From: Nocardia carnea NBRC 14403
GTDB lineage: Bacteria; Actinomycetota; Actinomycetes; Mycobacteriales; Mycobacteriaceae
DNA: 64,000 bases
NCBI RefSeq assembly: GCF_000308515.1
Contig: NZ_BAFV01000039.1
Location: forward strand, 310,001-374,000
Direction: 5' to 3'
Under the pieces are notes generated by a model. The model saw nothing but the letters and a program-made list of their open reading frames with translations. It searched no databases and was not told where the DNA came from. This document shows, in pieces, positions 63,062 to 64,000 of this stretch (position 1 is its first letter; the number at the start of each line of letters is the position of its first letter). The position numbers were made by a program, and so were the translations under genes.

Positions 63062-64000
63062 TCAGTGACCGCCGGTGAGTATCGGCGGGCTCGCGGGGAA
63101 GGTGACCGGTAGCGAGACCAGGGCTCGATGGAACGGGCCCGGCCGCCAGCGCAGTTCCGTCCGCGGTACGGCGAGCTGCATTTCCGGGATCGCGTCCAAG
63201 AGCTGGTCGATGGCATCGCGCACGATCATCAGCGCCACCGATTGGGCGGGACAGCTGTGCGGGCCGATACTGAACGCCAGATGCGACCGGTTGTGGGCGA
63301 GCCCGCCGGTATTGATCGCGGGGTCGTTGTTACAGGCGCTCATACCGATCAGCACCGGTTGATGCGCCGGTAGCCAGATACCGTCGATCAGGATGGGCTG
63401 ACGCGGATAACTGATGCAGTAGTTCGCCAGCGGCGGATCGTTGAACAGCACCTCGTCGAGGGCATCGCGGGTGGACAGGCTGCCGTCGAGAACCGTGGCG
63501 GCGAAACGCTCGTCGGTGAGCATCAGTAGCAAGGTGTTCGAGATGAGGCTCTGCGGCGGTTCGGTACCGGCGCCGTACATCACAGCCAGCTGCTGGCGGG
63601 TCTCCTCGTCGCTGAGGTGAACCGGATGCTGCACCAGGCGGCTGGTGATATCGTCGCCGGGCCGCATGCGCTTGAGCCGGGCCAGCTCGAGCAGCGCATC
63701 GGCCTGCGTCGCATTCCCCGCTTCGGCGTCCACGGTGTCGAACATGGCCGCCAGTCCCTGTGCCGCCCGATGCCCGAGTTCGGGCGGGCAGCCGAGTATC
63801 GCGTTGAGGGTGGCGAAGATGAGCGGGGAAGCGTATTGGCCGACCACATCGCAATGTCCGTCCGCGCAGAACGAATTGATCAGCGAAATCGAGATCTCCT
63901 CGATGGTCGCGCGTAGTTCGTGCATATCGACACCGTCGATCGCCGCGACCGCGGCCGATCGATAGCGCGCCCGGTCGTGTCCCACGGTGCGCAGCGGGTT
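63062..64000 (-). CDS. Cytochrome P450 (conservon/CYP157-like), 5' end cut by the window
   Basis: The 312 C-terminal residues of a P450; the frame continues past the right edge (NPLRTVGHDRARYRS...). The heme-binding motif is FSIGPHSCPAQSVAL with the thiolate Cys. The I-helix reads MYGAGTEPPQSLI, where the usual Thr is Pro, and the K-helix reads LDEVLFNDPP, so the ExxR arginine is Phe. The C-terminal AVPRTELRWRPGPF and RALVSLPVTFP resemble CYP157 enzymes, which also lack ExxR and belong to conservons. The rest of such a conservon (cvnA-D) should lie just beyond 64000. Confidence 0.88.
   Translation of the reverse strand, partial: NPLRTVGHDRARYRSAAVAAIDGVDMHELRATIEEISISLINSFCADGHCDVVGQYASPLIFATLNAILGCPPELGHRAAQGLAAMFDTVDAEAGNATQADALLELARLKRMRPGDDITSRLVQHPVHLSDEETRQQLAVMYGAGTEPPQSLISNTLLLMLTDERFAATVLDGSLSTRDALDEVLFNDPPLANYCISYPRQPILIDGIWLPAHQPVLIGMSACNNDPAINTGGLAHNRSHLAFSIGPHSCPAQSVALMIVRDAIDQLLDAIPEMQLAVPRTELRWRPGPFHRALVSLPVTFPASPPILTGGH

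Overview
The window is a high-GC, gene-dense actinobacterial chromosome segment, with most genes packed into short operons that overlap by 1-4 bases. The gene set points to the Mycobacteriales, most like Nocardia or a close relative. It includes mycofactocin enzymes (MftD, MftE, MftR), a KasA/KasB-type ketosynthase, an MMPL exporter, F420-dependent enzymes, an Acg-like nitroreductase, an IdeR-type iron box, a KstD-like steroid dehydrogenase, an L,D-transpeptidase and a conservon-type P450. The assignment rests on gene content only. I found no rRNA, tRNA, CRISPR array, insertion sequence or phage genes.

Layout. 1-5.7 kb: dihydrofolate reductase, small metabolic genes, an ECF41-type sigma factor next to its usual epimerase partner, and a lone ketosynthase. 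5.8-10.3 kb: a BlaI/M56 protease module (with a TipAS-type MerR) facing a DsbA/CcdA thiol-redox pair across a striking operator array. 10.3-15 kb: two TetR-controlled sets, one with a KstD-family dehydrogenase, the other a short-chain dehydrogenase plus an unknown protein. 15-20.8 kb: small proteins, an F420-type nitroreductase and a CsoR-family regulator (probably a persulfide rather than copper sensor), with matching boxes in front of an MMPL transporter and of itself. 20.7-24.6 kb: a TetR regulon (SDR, MBL-fold protein, esterase) with two matching operators. 24.6-26.7 kb: a MerR-HEAT regulator with a HEAT-only partner, and an uncatalogued 30-residue ORF with a strong ribosome site. 26.9-30.2 kb: hydrolases and DUF1028/DUF4760 proteins.

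30.3-35 kb: a complete Dpp/Opp-type ABC importer preceded by an IdeR-like iron box. 35.2-40.8 kb: a fused MaoC dehydratase, class I fumarase, NUDIX hydrolase, then mftE-mftD diverging from mftR with no mftA, mftB or mftC in the window. 41.5-46.7 kb: a full stressosome-type partner-switching operon (RsbR, RsbS, RsbT, RsbX, a PAS/GAF/PP2C/ATPase hub and RsbV) behind a GTTT-N17-GGGTAT promoter. 46.7-47.4 kb has no convincing gene. 47.4-55.5 kb: F420 enzyme, cyclodeaminase-like protein, glycosyltransferase with amylo-1,6-glucosidase, and an L,D-transpeptidase whose ribosome site lies in a hairpin. 55.5-62.9 kb: Acg-like nitroreductase, TetR, a beta-propeller lipoprotein, a Baeyer-Villiger monooxygenase and an ABC exporter. 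The right edge cuts a P450 lacking both the ExxR arginine and the I-helix threonine, as in the CYP157 enzymes of conservons.

The main themes are stress and redox sensing (BlaI/DsbA, CsoR-like, Rsb module, Acg) and small catabolic operons, each with its own TetR or MerR regulator. In several of these the operator can be read directly from the DNA.
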